A stretch of 64,000 bases of DNA from an uncultured Sutterella sp. Its GTDB lineage: Bacteria > Pseudomonadota > Gammaproteobacteria > Burkholderiales > Burkholderiaceae_F. The stretch lies in the NCBI GenBank assembly GCA_900545275.1, contig UQYG01000006.1:1-64000 (forward strand), given 5' to 3'. Below the pieces are notes generated by a model. It saw nothing but the letters and a program-made list of their open reading frames with translations, did not search any database and was not told where the DNA came from. Positions within the stretch are counted from its first letter, which is position 1; each line of letters opens with the position of its first letter. Positions 1-8,819 of the stretch are shown in pieces. Position numbers and translations under genes: made by a program.

Positions 1-16
1 TTGCCAGGCTCCACCA
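1..16 (+). tRNA. 3' end of a tRNA or tmRNA (partial)
   Basis: The first 16 bases end in CCACCA, as mature tRNA and tmRNA do, and an intrinsic terminator follows at once. The acceptor 3' strand reads AGGCTCC, so a 5' partner GGGGCCT with a G3-U70 pair is possible; that would fit tRNA-Ala or the alanine-like end of tmRNA. The body lies outside the window, so the identity cannot be settled here. Confidence 0.6.
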
Positions 17-21
17 TTCAG

Positions 22-57
22 AACCCCCGATTCCTTACGGAGTCGGGGGTTTTGTCT
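22..57 (+). terminator. Intrinsic terminator after the leading RNA gene
   Basis: A 9-bp stem (AACCCCCGA at 22-30 with TCGGGGGTT at 43-51) is followed by TTTTGTCTT. It ends the RNA gene whose 3' end opens the window. Confidence 0.85.
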
Positions 58-111
58 TATGGAGGCCCGGACAAAATACTTTGCGCATCCTCGAAATTGC
101 CCGCCATCGTC

Positions 112-117
112 TACAAT
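112..117 (+). promoter_or_regulatory. Likely -10 element for lptFG
   Basis: TACAAT lies 84 bp before the lptF start, in the gap after the terminator. No convincing -35 hexamer sits 16-18 bp upstream. The same TACAAT word occurs ahead of several other transcription units in this window. Confidence 0.4.
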
Positions 118-200
118 GCGAGATACTTCTCCTTAAGCGACTTTTTCCGTTGCGCCACGACGATCATTGCGCGGGAACGAGCCTCTTTTTTGCGTGAACG

Positions 201-1337
201 ATGATTTTCAAACGATCTCTCATTTCCGAGCTTGCCAACAGTGCGGGCGGCGTCTTTACCGTGCTCTTCACCATCGTGATCGCCGTGGGGATGGTGCGTG
301 TGTTGAGCCTTGCTTCCGGCGGCCGAATCGACAACGCTGCGGTGCTGCAGATGGTGGTCTACCAGGCCCTCATCAACTTGGCTCCGCTACTGGCCGTTTC
401 GCTTTTCATTGCGGTCCTCATGACCATGATGCGTTGGTGGCAGGACAATGAAATGGTTGTTTGGTACTCTTCGGGCGGTCGTTCCCTTCTCTCCTGGGTG
501 ACGCCGGTACTTCGCTTTTCCGTACCTCTCATTCTTGCCGTCGGTCTCTTGAGCCTTGTGATTTCTCCCTGGGCGAGCTCGCAGGCCGACCAAACGCGCG
601 CCACCTTTCAGCAGCGCGACGACGTCAACCGCATCGCCCCCGGACGCTTCATCGAAACGCTCGGCGGCCGCCGCGTCTTCTTCGTGGAATCGGCTGGAGA
701 AAATACCAACGAAGTCGGCCGCATCTTCATGAGCGAAAGCGCTCCCGATAAGGAGTCGACAGTCGTCGCCAACAGCGGTGAAGTCCGAATCAACGAAGAG
801 GGAGACCGCTATATCGTTCTCCACGAAGGTCGCCGTTATGAAACAGAGATCGGCTCGCCCACGACCCGCATCGTCGAATTCAAGGAGTACGGCATGCGCG
901 TGGACGTGAAGATCGACCGTCCCCTTGCGGACCTTCGAACCCGTTCGCTGCCGACTCCCTTCCTATTTGCGAATCCTACCGCGGAAAATCTCGGGCAGGC
1001 GCTCTGGCGCATTTCCTGGCCTTTCGCCGCGTTCAACCTCGTGCTTTTGGCTCTGCCTCTTTCCTGTACGAGTCCCCGCGCCGGGCGAAGCCTCAATCTC
1101 ATCATGGCCGCTCTCGTATTCATTCTCTATTTGAATGCCATTTCGATTTTCCAGACGTGGGTTGAACACGAAAAGATCGGTCTTTGGACGGGATTGGCCA
1201 CGTTGCACGGTCTTGTCTTCGTGCTTGTTGTCGTGTGTTTCGTGCGTTGGGTTTACTTCATGAGCTGGCTTCCCGCCTGGGCGAGTCCCGGGGCATTGTG
1301 GCGGCGTCTTCGTTCGCGTAAGGAGGCCGCCCGATGA
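201..1337 (+). CDS. lptF: LPS export ABC permease LptF
   Basis: LptF is one of the two inner-membrane subunits of the LptB2FG transporter, which extracts LPS from the inner membrane and passes it to the periplasmic LptC/LptA bridge. The 378-residue length is normal. Three hydrophobic helices lie in the first 125 residues, followed by a soluble periplasmic region (about 130-270) and three more helices near the C terminus, which is the YjgP/YjgQ layout. The chosen ATG has only a weak ribosome-binding site. Its last 4 bases overlap the lptG start (ATGA), so the two subunits are probably translationally coupled. The identification rests on overall family resemblance and the pairing with lptG. Confidence 0.93.
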   Translation: MIFKRSLISELANSAGGVFTVLFTIVIAVGMVRVLSLASGGRIDNAAVLQMVVYQALINLAPLLAVSLFIAVLMTMMRWWQDNEMVVWYSSGGRSLLSWVTPVLRFSVPLILAVGLLSLVISPWASSQADQTRATFQQRDDVNRIAPGRFIETLGGRRVFFVESAGENTNEVGRIFMSESAPDKESTVVANSGEVRINEEGDRYIVLHEGRRYETEIGSPTTRIVEFKEYGMRVDVKIDRPLADLRTRSLPTPFLFANPTAENLGQALWRISWPFAAFNLVLLALPLSCTSPRAGRSLNLIMAALVFILYLNAISIFQTWVEHEKIGLWTGLATLHGLVFVLVVVCFVRWVYFMSWLPAWASPGALWRRLRSRKEAAR

Positions 1338-2470
1338 GAGTCATCACCAAGCAGTTCACCCGCGAAATTCTCGCGTCCACCTCTTTCGTGCTTTTGGCGC
1401 TCGTGGCGCTCTTCGCCTTCTTCGATCTGATCAATCAGTTGGACGACGTGGGCAAGAACTTCGGTCTTTCCGACGCCTTCGTCTTCACGGCGCTCTCGTT
1501 GCCGGCGCGCATCTATGAGGTGATGCCGATCGCCGTTCTCCTCGCCTCCGTATACACGATGTCGCGTTGGGCGTCTAATTCCGAATTCACCGTGTTGCGC
1601 GTGGCAGGGCTCTCTCCCGTGTCGCTTGCCGCGAGTCTTCTCGTTCCCGGGCTCCTCGTCGTGCTCTTTACCTACGGGATGGGTGAGCTCGTCTCGCCGC
1701 CGGCCACGCGTTACGCGCAGGAGCTCCGCGTCACGCTCGAAAAGGGCGGGGCCGTCTCCGCGCGCGGCTACACCTCGGGCGTGTGGATCCGCGACGCGAC
1801 GACCGACGACGAAGGCCGAAAGGTCGACCGCTACCTCAACGTCAAATACATCAGCGCGCAGGACCGCAACGTTACCGGCGCATGGCGATTCTTTGAATTC
1901 AACGAGAACGGTCACCTCCTGCGGCTCATCCGCTCGGAAAGCGCCGAATACCGGGACGGCGGCTGGGTTCTTCACGACGCCGTCGCGGTTGTTTATCCGA
2001 AGGTCGACGTCACGAACAACGCCCCCATGACGGATCGCATCGAAGTGAGACCGGCCGAGGAATTCTTCGTGAAGTCCTCCATCGGGCCGGACATTTTGAG
2101 CGTCATGACAAGCAAGCCCGAAAACATGTCGATGCGGGATCTGGACCGCTACGTCGCCCATCTCGAGAAAAACAATCAGCAGACCGAGCAGTACGAGATC
2201 GCGTTTTGGACGAAGGTCTTCTACCCGCTCGCCACGCTCGTCATGCTCGCTCTCAGCATGCCGTTTGCCTACATGAACGCCCGCTCGGGGGGGATGGCGA
2301 TCAAGATCTTCTTCGGCGTTATGATCGGGATCGTCTTTTACGCGCTCAACAACATCTTCTCCTATCTTGGCGCCGTCAACACTTGGTCGCCCGTTGCGGT
2401 GGCTATCACGCCGACGGCGGCCATGCTCTTTGCCGCCGCCGTCGCGATGTATCTCGTGGAGCGCCGCTGA
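1334..2470 (+). CDS. lptG: LPS export ABC permease LptG
   Basis: LptG is the partner permease of LptF in the LPS export machine. It has 378 residues. The N terminus (MRVITKQFTREIL) and the first transmembrane helices match the YjgQ pattern. A periplasmic beta-jellyroll region spans about residues 125-290, and three C-terminal helices follow, including the PLATLVMLALSMPFAY stretch typical of the family. It overlaps lptF by 4 bp and ends 5 bp before the stop of the convergent UvrA-like gene, with no terminator hairpin visible between them. Transcripts from the two strands may therefore overlap. Confidence 0.93.
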   Translation: MRVITKQFTREILASTSFVLLALVALFAFFDLINQLDDVGKNFGLSDAFVFTALSLPARIYEVMPIAVLLASVYTMSRWASNSEFTVLRVAGLSPVSLAASLLVPGLLVVLFTYGMGELVSPPATRYAQELRVTLEKGGAVSARGYTSGVWIRDATTDDEGRKVDRYLNVKYISAQDRNVTGAWRFFEFNENGHLLRLIRSESAEYRDGGWVLHDAVAVVYPKVDVTNNAPMTDRIEVRPAEEFFVKSSIGPDILSVMTSKPENMSMRDLDRYVAHLEKNNQQTEQYEIAFWTKVFYPLATLVMLALSMPFAYMNARSGGMAIKIFFGVMIGIVFYALNNIFSYLGAVNTWSPVAVAITPTAAMLFAAAVAMYLVERR

Positions 2471-2475
2471 GCGCG

Positions 2476-5400
2476 TCAGCGCGCAAGATGCTCCCTCAAC
2501 GCCCGCCCGGTGTGCGTGTCCGTTTTCGCCACCTCGGCGGGCGTTCCTTTTGCGGTCACGCGCCCGCCCTCCGGACCGCCCTCGGGACCGAGGTCGATCA
2601 TCCAGTCGGCCGCCGCCATCACGTCGAGGTTGTGCTCGACGACGATCACCGTATGGCCCGCCCGAACGAGGCGCTTCAATACGTTGAGGAGTTTTTCCAC
2701 GTCCGCAATGTGCAGTCCAACGGTGGGTTCGTCAAGGATGTAGACCGTGTGCGGCGCCCGCGCGGCGTAGCGCGTACCTTCGCGGGCCTTGACGAGTTCA
2801 TAGGCAAGCTTGATGCGCTGCGCTTCGCCTCCTGAAATCATGGAGGTCGGCTGACCGATCTTGAGGTAGCCAAGGCCGATGTCCGAGAGAAGCGAGAGCG
2901 GCTGCCGAATCTTCGTGACGGATGAGAAGAATTCCTTCGCTTCGTCCACCGACATAGCGAGCACTTCGCTGAAGTTCTTCCCTTTCCACGTCACTTCGAG
3001 CGTGTCCCGGTCAAAGCGCTTTCCTTCGCATACTTTGCACTGAATCCGCACGTCGGGGAGAAATTTCATTTCGAGCGTCTCAATGCCGCTGCCCGAACAA
3101 TTCGGGCAGCGCCCCGGCGAAATCTGGAAGGAAAACTGAGAGGAAGTGTAGCCGCGCTCCTTGGCGGCGTTCGTTTCGGCAAAAAGGGCACGGATGTCCT
3201 TCGCAAAGTCCACGTAGGTCGCTGGGCAAGAGTAAAGCGATCCGCCAATGGGCGACTGCGTCACTTCGCATACGCGCTGAACGGCCTCGGCTCCTTCGAT
3301 GCGCTCGCACCCGACGGTCGGTTCGCCGTGAAGGAGGGCAGAGAGCGATGAGAGTAGCATTTCGCGCGTGAGTGTGGATTTGCCCGATCCCGACACGCCC
3401 GTCACGACCGTGAGCGCGCCGAGCGGAATGTCGAGCCGTTCGATTTTCAGATTGCGAAGCGCCACGCCGCACACCGTCAGATGAGGATCCGCCGACGCAT
3501 CGAAGCGATGTTCGGGGACGCCCGTCGAACGATGAGGCGACGAGAGGGCCCGGCCCGTCGGCGAGCGCGGGTTGGCGAGAAGGTCCTCGAGCGTACCTTC
3601 GGCAACGATTTCGCCGCCGAGCTTGCCCGCGCCCGGACCGATGTCGATCAGGTGGTCGGCCGCTCGGATCGTGTCTTCGTCGTGCTCCACGACGAGAAGC
3701 GTGTTGCCGAGACGGCACAGACGCTTCAGAGCGTCGATCAGCACGCGGTTGTCTCTCGGGTGCAGACCGATGGTGGGTTCGTCAAGCACATAGCAGACGC
3801 CGCGCAGGGTGCTGTTGATCTGCGTAGCAAGTCGGATTCGCTGTGCTTCGCCGCCCGAAAGCGTCGGCGCGGCACGGTCGAGTTCAAGGTAGCCGAGTCC
3901 CACTTCGTCGAGGAAGGCGAGTCGCGCCACGATTTCCTTCAGAGCCTCCTGCGCCACGGCCGCGTCGTGTTCGTCGAGCGAGAGATTTCGACAGAAAGCA
4001 AGCGCCTCCTTCACGGTCATCGCCGAGAAGTCGGCGATCGTAATGCCCTGCCAATGAACGGCGAGTGCGGCCTTGGAGAGACGCTTTCCTTCGCAAGCGG
4101 GACACACGACGCGGACGTCCCGGTCGCGGGCCGCGGGAGCGAGTTCGTTGGCGTAGGCGTTTTCCTTGTCGTCGTTGCGCTTGGCTTTTTCCACACTTTG
4201 ACTCACGAAACCGTAGCCAAGACATTTCGGGCAGGCGCCGAGCTTGGTGTTGTAGGAAAAGAGTCTTGGATCCGCGTCGTGGAGGCGAACGAAACCGCGG
4301 CCCACCTTCTTTTCACCGAGACGGGCAAAGAGCAGTCGCGCGTAGTGATAGATCTCGGTCATCGTGGCGGCAGTCGAGCGCCAACCGCCGCGGCTCGTTC
4401 GCTGTTCGATCGAAACCGTGGGCGGAATGCCTCGGATCGAGTCGTAGTCCGGAATCGGAGGCGGCTGGATGCGGCTTCGAGCGTAGGCGCTCAGATTGTC
4501 GATGTAGCGTCGCTGTCCTTCGGCAAAGACGATGCGGAAGGCGAGCGTGCTCTTGCCGCTGCCACTCGGCCCCGAGAGCACAGTGAAGCGGTCACGCGGG
4601 ATGACGGCCGTGATGTTTTTGAGATTGTTTTCTCGGGCGCCCCGCACTACGATTGCGTGCTTTTCCAGAGGATCCGCTTGGCCGACTTTCGGTTCGGGCA
4701 GATTGAAGAAGGCCTTGGGACCTTCGGGCGTGCGCGCGTCGCGCCAGGCGGCGAGCGCTTCGCCCGTGGCGGTCGCGCGGGTCGCCGCAAGCGCTTCGGG
4801 CGTCCCTTCATAGAGAAGTTCACCCCCTTCGGCACCGCCGTCGGGACCGAGTTCAATCACCCAGTCGGCCGAGGCGATGACGTCGAGGTTGTGTTCGATC
4901 GTGACGACCGTGTGTCCGTTTCGCACGAGGCGGTCGAAAAGGGCGACCAGGTGCCGCACGTCCTCAAAATGCAGACCGCTCGAAGGTTCGTCAAAGAGAA
5001 ACACCTTCTGTACCGTTTTCGCGCGGCGTGAACGGGTCTTTTTCGGAGAGATTTCGTTCTGAATGAATTCGGCCAGCTTGAGGCGCTGGCCTTCGCCGGG
5101 CGAAAGCGTGGAGATGGGCTGTCCGAGCTCGAGGTATTCCAGTCCGAGCTCGACGAGCGGCGCGAGGGCCCGGCCGATGCGCGAATCCTCGCCGAAGAGG
5201 TCGATCGCTTCGCGCACGGTGGCGTGCAAAACGTCATCGATCGTATAGCGGCGAGCGCCGATCGTGATGCCGACGGCGAGAACGCGGGGCGTGAAGCGCT
5301 TCCCCGAGCAAATCGAGCAGGGGATCTGCACGTCGGAGAGAAACTGCATTTCGACGACTTCCACGCCGGTGCCCGCGCACGCGGGACAGCGGCCGCTGCC

Positions 5401-7674
5401 CGTATTGAAGGAAAAGTCTCCCGGCGTAAGGCCCGCCGCCTTCGCTTCCGGAGAGGCGGCAAAGAGCCTGCGGATTTCATCGTAGGCGCCGATGAAGCTC
5501 ACCGGAGTGCTTCGGAGATTGCGCTGAATCGGAGACTGATCGATCAGGTGAATCTCTGCGGGCAAGTCTCCCCGGAGGGCGCCGAAACGGCCGGGTTCGC
5601 CGTCGTCCTGAGCGAGCGCGCGCCGCACGGCCCGATAAAAGATGTCGTTGATGAGGGTCGATTTGCCCGAACCCGAGACGCCCGCAACGGCTACGAATCG
5701 GTTGCGAGGGATCGTGACGGTGAGGTTCTTGAGGTTGTGTTCGGCGGCGTCTTCGATCGTCCAACCGCCGTCTTCTGGCGTCCAGAAAAGCTTGTCGGAG
5801 CGCTCGATGCGCCGTCTTCCCGTCAGATAGTCCGTCGTGAGAGTCGAATTTTCCGGGCGCAGCGCGGCACGCGTCTCCCCGTCGAACTCAATGGCGCCGC
5901 CCTCCTTGCCTGCGCCCGGCCCCAGATCCACCATACGGTTGGAGGCGAGCATCACCTGCGGATCGTGTTCGATCGCGATCACGGTGTTGCCCGCCTCGGT
6001 GACGCGGCGGATGATGCCGTTGATGCGGTTGAGATCCCTCGGATGTAGACCGATGCTCGGTTCGTCGAGCAAAAAGAGCGTGTTCGTCAGCGAGGTTCCG
6101 AGGGCCTGCGTGAGCGTAACGCGTTGCAGTTCCCCGCCCGAGAGCGTGCGGCTCAGCCGGTCGAGCGTGAGATATCCGAGCCCCGCCTCCATCAGATAGT
6201 CGAGCCGCGCCGAGATTTCATGAAGAACGAGCGTCTCCGCCGCGTCCCTTGGCTTTTGGAGGGCGGCAGGGAAGATTCGGTGAAGGGACGATATAGGCAT
6301 CGTCATCACTTCATGAAAATTCCAGCCCGGGAGTTTCTCGGGATGGGGGAGGGCCTTCATCGAATGCGGGAGAAAACGCTCGAAGGACAGGTCGGGCGCT
6401 TCGACTCCATCGGGAAGCACGTAGCGCCAGGCGAAGTTTTCGTCGCGCAGACGCGCCCCGAGACAGATCGGACAGGTCGTGTAGGTGCGGTAAAAGGCGA
6501 TCGTCCAACGGACGTAGAACTTGTACTTGTGCTCTTCGAGCCACGTGAAGAAGCGGTGTACGCCGCCCCAGCGGCGGTCGGTTTTCCACTCGTGAAAGTC
6601 TTCGTCTCCTTCGAACACCCAGCGCTTCGCTTCGTCGCTCAGGTCCTTCCAGGGACGATGAGGATCCACGCCCGCATGTGGGGCGCGTCGTACAAGAAGC
6701 GCCAGGAAGTCCCGATAGTGTCCCGTCGGCGTAAGCACCGCAACCGCTCCCTCGGCGATCGAGAGACGATCGTCCGGGAGGAGTCGCTTCCAGTCGTATT
6801 CGGACGAGCGGCCGTAGCCGTTGCAGTTGGGACAGGCGCCGACGGGAGAATTGAAGCTGAAGTGCGCCGGGCTCGTTTCTTCATAGTGACGGTCGCAGTC
6901 GCCGCAATAGAGATCCATTCCGTAGGCCGTGAAGCGAACGGGCTCTTCGTCACGGGGGAGAAGCCAGATTTCACACACGCCCCTTCCCTTGTCGAGCGCC
7001 GCTGTGAGCGCTTCGCTCACGCGTTCGGGCTCGACCGACGAGGCGCGGAAGCGGTCTGCGAGCACGACGAGGCGGTGCTCCGTTTTGTCTTCGACGACTT
7101 TGAGAATCTTCGTGTAGCCCTGCTGCGAGAGCATTGCCTCGGCCGTTTCGAGCGGCAACGTCGAGGGAACCGTGAGCGAAAAGGCGACGCCTACGCGCGA
7201 GTCGAGCCCTTCGGGGGCGGATTTTGCCAGACGCAGTTCAAGGTCGTTCCAGATCGCTTCCGGGTCGCGTCGGCGCACCGGACGTCCGCAACGTTCGCAA
7301 AAAAGTGACGCGTGGTTGGCAAAGAGTACCTTGAAGTGGTCATTGAGGCCCGTGAGCGTGCCTACGGTGGAGCGGGGCGTGCGCACCGTATTGGTGTGCT
7401 CGATGGCGATCGCCGGGAGAATGCCGGTGACCTTCTCCACCTTCGGAGCGGGCATGCGGTCGATGAACTGCCGGGCGTAGGGACTGAAGGTCTCTATGTA
7501 GCGGCGCTGCCCCTCGGCAAAGAGCGTGTCGATGACGAGCGAGCTCTTTCCCGAACCCGAGGGACCGGTAACCGTCGTGAACTGCCCTCGGATGAAGTCG
7601 AGGTCGAGATGTCGGAGATTGTTCTGTGAGGCCCCTCTGAGGGAGATGGCCAGTTGCTTTTCGTCGGACGTCAT
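2476..7674 (-). CDS. Double-length UvrA (tandem fused excinuclease ABC subunit A)
   Basis: This 1732-residue protein is about 1.8 times a normal UvrA (about 940) and contains two UvrA units. Four Walker A motifs lie at residues 37-44, 665-672, 1035-1042 and 1426-1433. Four ABC signatures lie at 511 (LSGGE), 857 (LSPGE), 1272 (LSGGE) and 1613 (ISGGE), each followed by a DEP Walker B. Zinc-type Cys pairs recur (CERC 126, CGDC 257, CPNC 281, CPIC 401, CPAC 763, CPKC 1148, CPNC 1523). The first unit keeps a long segment after its first Walker A (about 120-260) where canonical UvrA binds UvrB. The second unit lacks that segment. UvrA recognises DNA damage and loads UvrB; fused UvrA paralogues are known in some bacteria, but their role is less clear. 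It may coexist with a normal uvrA elsewhere. The reading frame is continuous. Confidence 0.9.
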   Translation of the reverse strand: MTSDEKQLAISLRGASQNNLRHLDLDFIRGQFTTVTGPSGSGKSSLVIDTLFAEGQRRYIETFSPYARQFIDRMPAPKVEKVTGILPAIAIEHTNTVRTPRSTVGTLTGLNDHFKVLFANHASLFCERCGRPVRRRDPEAIWNDLELRLAKSAPEGLDSRVGVAFSLTVPSTLPLETAEAMLSQQGYTKILKVVEDKTEHRLVVLADRFRASSVEPERVSEALTAALDKGRGVCEIWLLPRDEEPVRFTAYGMDLYCGDCDRHYEETSPAHFSFNSPVGACPNCNGYGRSSEYDWKRLLPDDRLSIAEGAVAVLTPTGHYRDFLALLVRRAPHAGVDPHRPWKDLSDEAKRWVFEGDEDFHEWKTDRRWGGVHRFFTWLEEHKYKFYVRWTIAFYRTYTTCPICLGARLRDENFAWRYVLPDGVEAPDLSFERFLPHSMKALPHPEKLPGWNFHEVMTMPISSLHRIFPAALQKPRDAAETLVLHEISARLDYLMEAGLGYLTLDRLSRTLSGGELQRVTLTQALGTSLTNTLFLLDEPSIGLHPRDLNRINGIIRRVTEAGNTVIAIEHDPQVMLASNRMVDLGPGAGKEGGAIEFDGETRAALRPENSTLTTDYLTGRRRIERSDKLFWTPEDGGWTIEDAAEHNLKNLTVTIPRNRFVAVAGVSGSGKSTLINDIFYRAVRRALAQDDGEPGRFGALRGDLPAEIHLIDQSPIQRNLRSTPVSFIGAYDEIRRLFAASPEAKAAGLTPGDFSFNTGSGRCPACAGTGVEVVEMQFLSDVQIPCSICSGKRFTPRVLAVGITIGARRYTIDDVLHATVREAIDLFGEDSRIGRALAPLVELGLEYLELGQPISTLSPGEGQRLKLAEFIQNEISPKKTRSRRAKTVQKVFLFDEPSSGLHFEDVRHLVALFDRLVRNGHTVVTIEHNLDVIASADWVIELGPDGGAEGGELLYEGTPEALAATRATATGEALAAWRDARTPEGPKAFFNLPEPKVGQADPLEKHAIVVRGARENNLKNITAVIPRDRFTVLSGPSGSGKSTLAFRIVFAEGQRRYIDNLSAYARSRIQPPPIPDYDSIRGIPPTVSIEQRTSRGGWRSTAATMTEIYHYARLLFARLGEKKVGRGFVRLHDADPRLFSYNTKLGACPKCLGYGFVSQSVEKAKRNDDKENAYANELAPAARDRDVRVVCPACEGKRLSKAALAVHWQGITIADFSAMTVKEALAFCRNLSLDEHDAAVAQEALKEIVARLAFLDEVGLGYLELDRAAPTLSGGEAQRIRLATQINSTLRGVCYVLDEPTIGLHPRDNRVLIDALKRLCRLGNTLLVVEHDEDTIRAADHLIDIGPGAGKLGGEIVAEGTLEDLLANPRSPTGRALSSPHRSTGVPEHRFDASADPHLTVCGVALRNLKIERLDIPLGALTVVTGVSGSGKSTLTREMLLSSLSALLHGEPTVGCERIEGAEAVQRVCEVTQSPIGGSLYSCPATYVDFAKDIRALFAETNAAKERGYTSSQFSFQISPGRCPNCSGSGIETLEMKFLPDVRIQCKVCEGKRFDRDTLEVTWKGKNFSEVLAMSVDEAKEFFSSVTKIRQPLSLLSDIGLGYLKIGQPTSMISGGEAQRIKLAYELVKAREGTRYAARAPHTVYILDEPTVGLHIADVEKLLNVLKRLVRAGHTVIVVEHNLDVMAAADWMIDLGPEGGPEGGRVTAKGTPAEVAKTDTHTGRALREHLAR

Positions 7675-7829
7675 GTATGGGTTGTAAAACGGCCCCGCGC
7701 CCGGGCGGGACGATCAAACAAGCGTGTAATTGGCTTAGTCTAGCGGACATTCGCGACCCCGAACGGAGAGCTCATGAGCGGGCATGCAGAAAAATTTTCT
7801 GAAAAAGCAAAAAAAAAATCTCTAGACGC

Positions 7830-7858
7830 TTGCATTCTTCCAAAAGTTGTGGCAAAAT
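7830..7858 (+). promoter_or_regulatory. Promoter of the tRNA-Ala/tRNA-Glu unit
   Basis: TTGCAT (7830-7835) and CAAAAT (7853-7858) are separated by 17 bp and end 18 bp before the tRNA-Ala 5' base. An A-rich tract just upstream (about 7796-7818) could act as an UP element. Confidence 0.6.
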
Positions 7859-7876
7859 TCACATTCTCTGATCCAC

Positions 7877-7952
<76 letters not shown>

Positions 7953-7960
7953 AGGATAAG

Positions 7961-8036
7961 GTCCCTATCGTCTAGAGGCCTAGGACACAACCCTTTCACG
8001 GTTGGTACCGGGGTTCGAATCCCCGTAGGGACGCCA
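7961..8036 (+). tRNA. tRNA-Glu(TTC)
   Basis: This is a 76-nt cloverleaf with encoded CCA. Acceptor GTCCCTA pairs with TAGGGAC. The anticodon stem CAACC/GGTTG encloses CTTTCAC, giving anticodon TTC. The T arm is CGGGG-TTCGAAT-CCCCG. It is the second gene of the tRNA-Ala/tRNA-Glu unit. Confidence 0.97.
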
Positions 8037-8085
8037 TCCAATAAGACGCCGCGGAAAACAAACGAGAAAGGCGCAGAAAAAGAAG

Positions 8086-8119
8086 AACCCGCAACGGCTC
8101 TGGCTGTTGCGGGTTTTTT
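8086..8119 (+). terminator. Terminator of the tRNA unit
   Basis: Stem AACCCGCAAC (8086-8095) pairs with GTTGCGGGTT (8105-8114) and is followed by a run of six T. It lies between the tRNAs and the convergent hibernation-factor gene. Confidence 0.9.
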
Positions 8120-8154
8120 ATTGTTCATCGCCGAAGATTCGGCGGCGTACGAGA

Positions 8155-8460
8155 TCAATGATTGCGGCGCTTGTCGGCTTCGTCCTTTACTGCGCGGCGG
8201 ACGCTATCGAAGGCGTCGTTGATCGCAAGCATTACATCCATGTTCGAGCGGTTCACGATCACGTCGTGCCCCGAAGCGAGGACGTCCACGCGGACGCTGT
8301 ATTCGCCGATGGTCTGATGACCCTCCTGAGACACCGTCACCTTGCAGGGACCGAGGCGCTGATCGAAGCGGCGCAAGGCTTCTACGTTCTTCGTAACGGC
8401 CTGTTCAACGGCTTCGGAACGGTCTACGCCATGAAATACGATCTGAAGGGATTGGGGCAT
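8155..8460 (-). CDS. hpf: Ribosome hibernation promoting factor, short HPF/RaiA type
   Basis: The product is a 101-residue protein of the S30EA/sigma-54 modulation family. Such proteins bind the 30S decoding region in stationary phase and silence ribosomes. The N terminus (MPQSLQIVFHGVDRSEAVE) and the alternating beta and helix pattern fit the single-domain short form; no long-HPF C-terminal extension is present. I chose the ATG at 8460 because AGAGAGGTG lies just upstream and homologues begin here. An in-frame ATG 60 bp further out would add residues unlike the family. In many proteobacteria hpf follows rpoN, but here it stands alone, facing the tRNA pair. Confidence 0.88.
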   Translation of the reverse strand: MPQSLQIVFHGVDRSEAVEQAVTKNVEALRRFDQRLGPCKVTVSQEGHQTIGEYSVRVDVLASGHDVIVNRSNMDVMLAINDAFDSVRRAVKDEADKRRNH

Positions 8461-8819
8461 AAACACCTCTCTTTGTTCTTGTTGGACGACGATCGGCTCG
8501 CCGTCGAATGAGGCGGTCAAACACCGCTTCGATAGTGGGAGGGGGAAAGCGTTTTTTCACCCTCCGTAAGACAAATATATGCCCTCGCCCGTTTTTTTGC
8601 ACGAAGCTTGTTGCAAGAAGAAACCCCGACGCCCTTTTGGAAACGCTTGGAAGGGAAATCTTGCCGCCGGAAAGACACCGGAAGGTCGGAAAGAGGCGGT
8701 CGGGGTGCGCTTTCGATACAATGTTAAGATTCCGGAACCCGCTTCCCGCGCTGGGGAGCGAAGACGCGCCGCCGGCGCGTCCCTTCTGAACTATTTGACG
8801 TCAATAGGAATTCACTTCA
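8461..8819. other. 359-bp intergenic region between divergent hpf and the repeat-protein gene
   Basis: I see no gene here. It holds a plus-strand TACAAT (8717-8722) that could start transcription about 95 nt before the repeat-protein ATG. A GC hairpin follows (GACGCGCC 8763-8770 with GGCGCGTC 8774-8781) without a T tract, then a perfect palindrome TTGACGTCAA (8795-8804) 15 bp before the ATG. The palindrome could be an operator. hpf must also start from this region, but no clear hpf promoter was found. Confidence 0.5.

Noticed and set aside
3481..7308. Long plus-strand open frames (516 and 394 codons among others) opposite the UvrA-like gene
   Set aside because: They are mirror frames of the high-GC coding strand; all ABC motifs are on the minus strand.
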